A stretch of 64,000 bases of DNA from Halobaculum halobium (GTDB lineage: Archaea; Halobacteriota; Halobacteria; Halobacteriales; Haloferacaceae): the NCBI RefSeq assembly GCF_030127145.1, contig NZ_CP126158.1, positions 2,108,001-2,172,000 of the forward strand. Reading direction: 5' to 3'. The notes under the pieces were generated by a model. That model saw only the letters and a program-made list of their open reading frames with translations. It was not told the DNA's origin and did no database searches. Below, one piece after another: positions 62,101 to 64,000 of this stretch. Made by a program: the position numbers and the translations under genes. Every line of letters begins with the position of its first letter. Position 1 is the first letter of the stretch.

Positions 62101-62513
62101 TCACTCGTCGATCACCCGCAGCCGCGGCTGTCTCTCGTCGTCGCCGTCGCGGAGGTCGAACGCCCCCGCGAACGCGACGCGGTCGCCGACGGCCGCCTCG
62201 CCGTCGACCTGCGCGATCAGACGCACGCCGTCGAAGTCGGCCAGCGCGAGCCGATTCGGCGCTCGAACGTCGCCGGGCGTCACCTCGACGCGGGTCACGG
62301 CCCGCACCGCTCCTCACCGAGTTCCGCAGTCGCGTGCGACGACGGCTCGCTCCCGCAGTCGGGGCACTGCGGCTTGGTGTAGTACCAGCGGCGCCCGCAC
62401 TCGCGACAGCCGAACGCGCGGTCGGCCGGTGGATCGCCGTCGCGGTCGTCGGCTCCCGCCCCCGATCCGCAGTCGTCGGCCCTCGTCCCCGGCCCGCGGT
62501 CGTGCCCGCTCAT
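62101..62513 (-). pseudogene. DUF35 protein (zinc ribbon + OB-fold), apparently split by a frameshift
   Basis: Two overlapping reading frames make one DUF35 protein. The first (ATG 62513, stop 62295, 72 residues) carries the zinc ribbon CRECG...CPDCG and ends ELGEERCGP. The second (frame from GTG 62307 to 62101) is the OB-fold: RAVTRVEVTPGDVRAPNRLALADF and VDGEAAVGDRVAF. One extra G near 62312 would join them as ELGEGAVRAVTRVEV, a normal junction. The ATG overlaps the thiolase stop as ATGA, so it is the third gene of that operon. Alternatively two real genes with a GTGA overlap at 62295-62298. Confidence 0.75.
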
Positions 62514-63664
62514 GCTTCGAGCATCGTGCAAACGCTGTTGTTCCCGAACCCGGCGACGTTGATCGCGAGCCCCCGCGCGGCCCCGTCGACGCGCCGCTCG
62601 TCGGAGAGGTCGCCGCGCAACTGCCACACGAGTTCGACGATCTGTGAGATCCCGGTCGCCCCCAGCGGGTGGCCGCGGGCCTTCAACCCGCCTCCGGGGT
62701 TCACCGGAAGCGCGCCGTCCAGCGCCGTCTCCCCGTCCATCGTCGCCTCCCATGCGGTCCCGGGCTCGTAGAAGCCCAGTTCCTCCAGTTCGATCAGCTC
62801 CAGCACGGTGAACGCGTCGTGGATGCACGCCACGTCCACGTCGTCGGGGGTGACGCCCGCGGCGTCGAACAGGCGCTCGCCGGCAACCCGGACGCTCTCG
62901 ATGGCCAGCGGGTCCGGCCGCTCGGCGACCGGGTGGGTACCGGTCGCGCTCGCGTGGGCCGTCACTCGGACGGCGTGATCGGTGTCGGCAACGGAATCGC
63001 CGCGCATCACGACGACCGCGGCCGCGCCGTCGCTCATCGGGCAGCAGTCGTACAGCCTGAGCGGCTCGGCGACGACCGGCGAGTCGAGCGCCTCCCCGAC
63101 GGCGACTTCGCGGCGGAACTGCGCGACCTCGTTGGCGACGGCGTTGCGGTGGTTCTTGGCAGCGACGGCCGCCAGCGCCTCCCGCGGAGCGTCGTAGCGG
63201 TCGAGGTACGCGCCGGCCGCCAGCCCGCCGAACGACGGGAGCGTGAGCCCCTGCGCGTACTCGCGGGAGTGCGTGAGCCTGCTGATGGCGTCGGTCACCC
63301 GGGAGGTGTCGGCGGCGGACATCCGCTCGGCGCCGACGACGAGCGCGACCTCCGAGGCGCCGCTCGCGACCGCCTCGATCCCGCGGTGGACCGCTGTCGC
63401 GCCGGTCGCGCTCGTGTTCTCGACGCGGTCGGCGCTGACGCCCTCGATCCCGAGCGCACCCGCGAGGGCGTTCGCGATCCCCGACTGTTGGCCCAGCGCC
63501 TCCGCCAGCGCGGTGCCCGCGTGCAGGGAGGTCACGTCGGAGCAGTCGACGCCGGCGTCGTCGACCGCTCGCCGGCACGCAGCCGCCGCCAGGTCGACGA
63601 GCGGGCGGTCGTCGGCGGACGTGAATCGAGTCATGCCGACGCCGGGCAACGCGATCTGATACAT
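62510..63664 (-). CDS. Thiolase-fold protein lacking the catalytic Cys (Ltp2/SCP-x-like)
   Basis: Non-condensing thiolase-superfamily protein, 384 residues. The usual nucleophile Cys region reads ENTSATG, with Ser85 where Cys is expected. The SCP-x motif CIHDAF (His282) and GHPLGATG (His332) remain; the last CxG motif is altered to GFGNNS. Thiolase-DUF35 pairs of the Ltp2-ChsH2 type act as aldolases in side-chain degradation, so this protein is more likely an aldolase or carbon-chain-cleaving enzyme than a thiolase. It overlaps the CoA-transferase gene by one base and the DUF35 gene by four. Confidence 0.88.
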   Translation of the reverse strand: MYQIALPGVGMTRFTSADDRPLVDLAAAACRRAVDDAGVDCSDVTSLHAGTALAEALGQQSGIANALAGALGIEGVSADRVENTSATGATAVHRGIEAVASGASEVALVVGAERMSAADTSRVTDAISRLTHSREYAQGLTLPSFGGLAAGAYLDRYDAPREALAAVAAKNHRNAVANEVAQFRREVAVGEALDSPVVAEPLRLYDCCPMSDGAAAVVVMRGDSVADTDHAVRVTAHASATGTHPVAERPDPLAIESVRVAGERLFDAAGVTPDDVDVACIHDAFTVLELIELEELGFYEPGTAWEATMDGETALDGALPVNPGGGLKARGHPLGATGISQIVELVWQLRGDLSDERRVDGAARGLAINVAGFGNNSVCTMLEA

Positions 63665-64000
63665 TAGCTGTCGTCGCTGCCGTCGCCGTCCGCTCCGGTC
63701 GCGTCGTCGCTGTCCGCGGCGTCGGCATCGCCGAAGATCCCCGCCGCCTCCAGTTCGTCGAGTTCCGCCTCGGAGTAGCCCAGCTCCGCGAACACCTCGC
63801 GGTTGTGCTCGCCGAGCAGCGGCGGCGCCCGGTCGAAGCCGCTCTCGCCGTTGGCGAACTTCAGCGGGTGCTCGATCACCGGTATCTCACCTAACTCTGG
63901 GTGTTCGATCTCCGAGACGGCGCCGCGGGCGTCGACCTGCGGGTTGTTCAGCGCCTCCTCGACCTCGTACACCGGGCCGGCGGGGACGCCGCCCTCCTCG
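63664..64000 (-). CDS. CaiB/BaiF-family CoA-transferase, C-terminal part (gene runs past the window end)
   Basis: Only the last 111 or so residues are in the window. The visible GGVPAGPVYEVEEAL and EIPVIEHPLKFA stretches are the family's C-terminal features: the GVPAGPV loop and the following helix, then an acidic haloarchaeal tail. Such enzymes move CoA between organic acids. It is first of the operon with the thiolase-like and DUF35 genes (TAATG overlap at 63662-63666). The N-terminal catalytic Asp is outside the window. Confidence 0.85.
   Translation of the reverse strand, partial: EEGGVPAGPVYEVEEALNNPQVDARGAVSEIEHPELGEIPVIEHPLKFANGESGFDRAPPLLGEHNREVFAELGYSEAELDELEAAGIFGDADAADSDDATGADGDGSDDS

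Noticed and set aside
1-64000. CRISPR array, insertion sequence or provirus
   Set aside because: No regularly spaced repeats, transposase, integrase or terminal repeats were seen; gene content is ordinary chromosomal.

Overview
The window is a gene-dense, high-GC chromosomal segment of a halophilic archaeon (class Halobacteria). Evidence: strongly acidic proteins; archaeal-only genes (SRP19, Gar1, L37Ae, Rpo12, Pcc1, prefoldin beta, geranylgeranylglyceryl phosphate synthase, the pantoate kinase/phosphopantothenate synthetase route to CoA); Tat signals on exported proteins; a PGF-CTERM-type anchor; and AT-rich core promoters 25-30 nt upstream of start codons, as expected for leaderless transcripts. 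The genus cannot be fixed from the sequence, though a Halorubrum/Haloferax-like organism fits. I saw no tRNA, rRNA, CRISPR array, insertion sequence or provirus; the segment looks like ordinary chromosome with a catabolic cluster at the right end.

Left part (0-11 kb): cobalamin genes cobB-cobT, then btuD-btuC divergent from btuF (B12 uptake), followed by a SHOCT protein, srp19-gar1, gatB, a small membrane protein, a MATE exporter and an unknown membrane-anchored protein. 11-14.5 kb: a complete zinc ABC importer (znuB, znuC, znuA with a His-rich loop). 14.6-25 kb: an M20 peptidase, an S9 peptidase, a bactofilin-like membrane protein, a methyltransferase, a creatininase-family enzyme, a serine hydrolase and DNA topoisomerase I.

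25-43 kb: small zinc-ribbon proteins, a membrane protein, GGGP synthase, a histidine kinase, aspS, a cupin/zinc-ribbon protein, CoA biosynthesis (pantoate kinase, frameshifted, then phosphopantothenate synthetase), a NUDIX hydrolase, a membrane-anchored molybdopterin oxidoreductase, an SDR, an aminotransferase, an exo/endonuclease-phosphatase, a GST-like protein, and a dCTP deaminase-ThiR regulator-methyltransferase operon. 43-49 kb: an information-processing block (pth2-truD, then rpl37ae-rpoP-pcc1-pfdB-DUF3194 and a zinc finger). 49-56 kb: a sulfatase-superfamily enzyme, a MinD-like ATPase with two unknown partners, an SDR, a HTH regulator and a DsrE protein.

Right end (56.3-64 kb): a catabolic cluster around a TetR regulator: DoxX, a BNR beta-propeller, a TatD-like hydrolase, a fumarylacetoacetate-hydrolase-fold enzyme, a chlorohydrolase-like amidohydrolase, and an operon of CaiB-type CoA-transferase (cut by the window end), a thiolase-fold protein lacking its nucleophilic cysteine, and a DUF35 partner (frameshifted). 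Two promoters in this cluster carry the same TTACCA-N4-GTAAACC element at the same place relative to their TATA boxes, one beside the TetR gene, which points to one small regulon for an unidentified substrate. Two genes (pantoate kinase and DUF35) are each broken in a way that one missing G would explain, so sequence error should be excluded before calling them pseudogenes.
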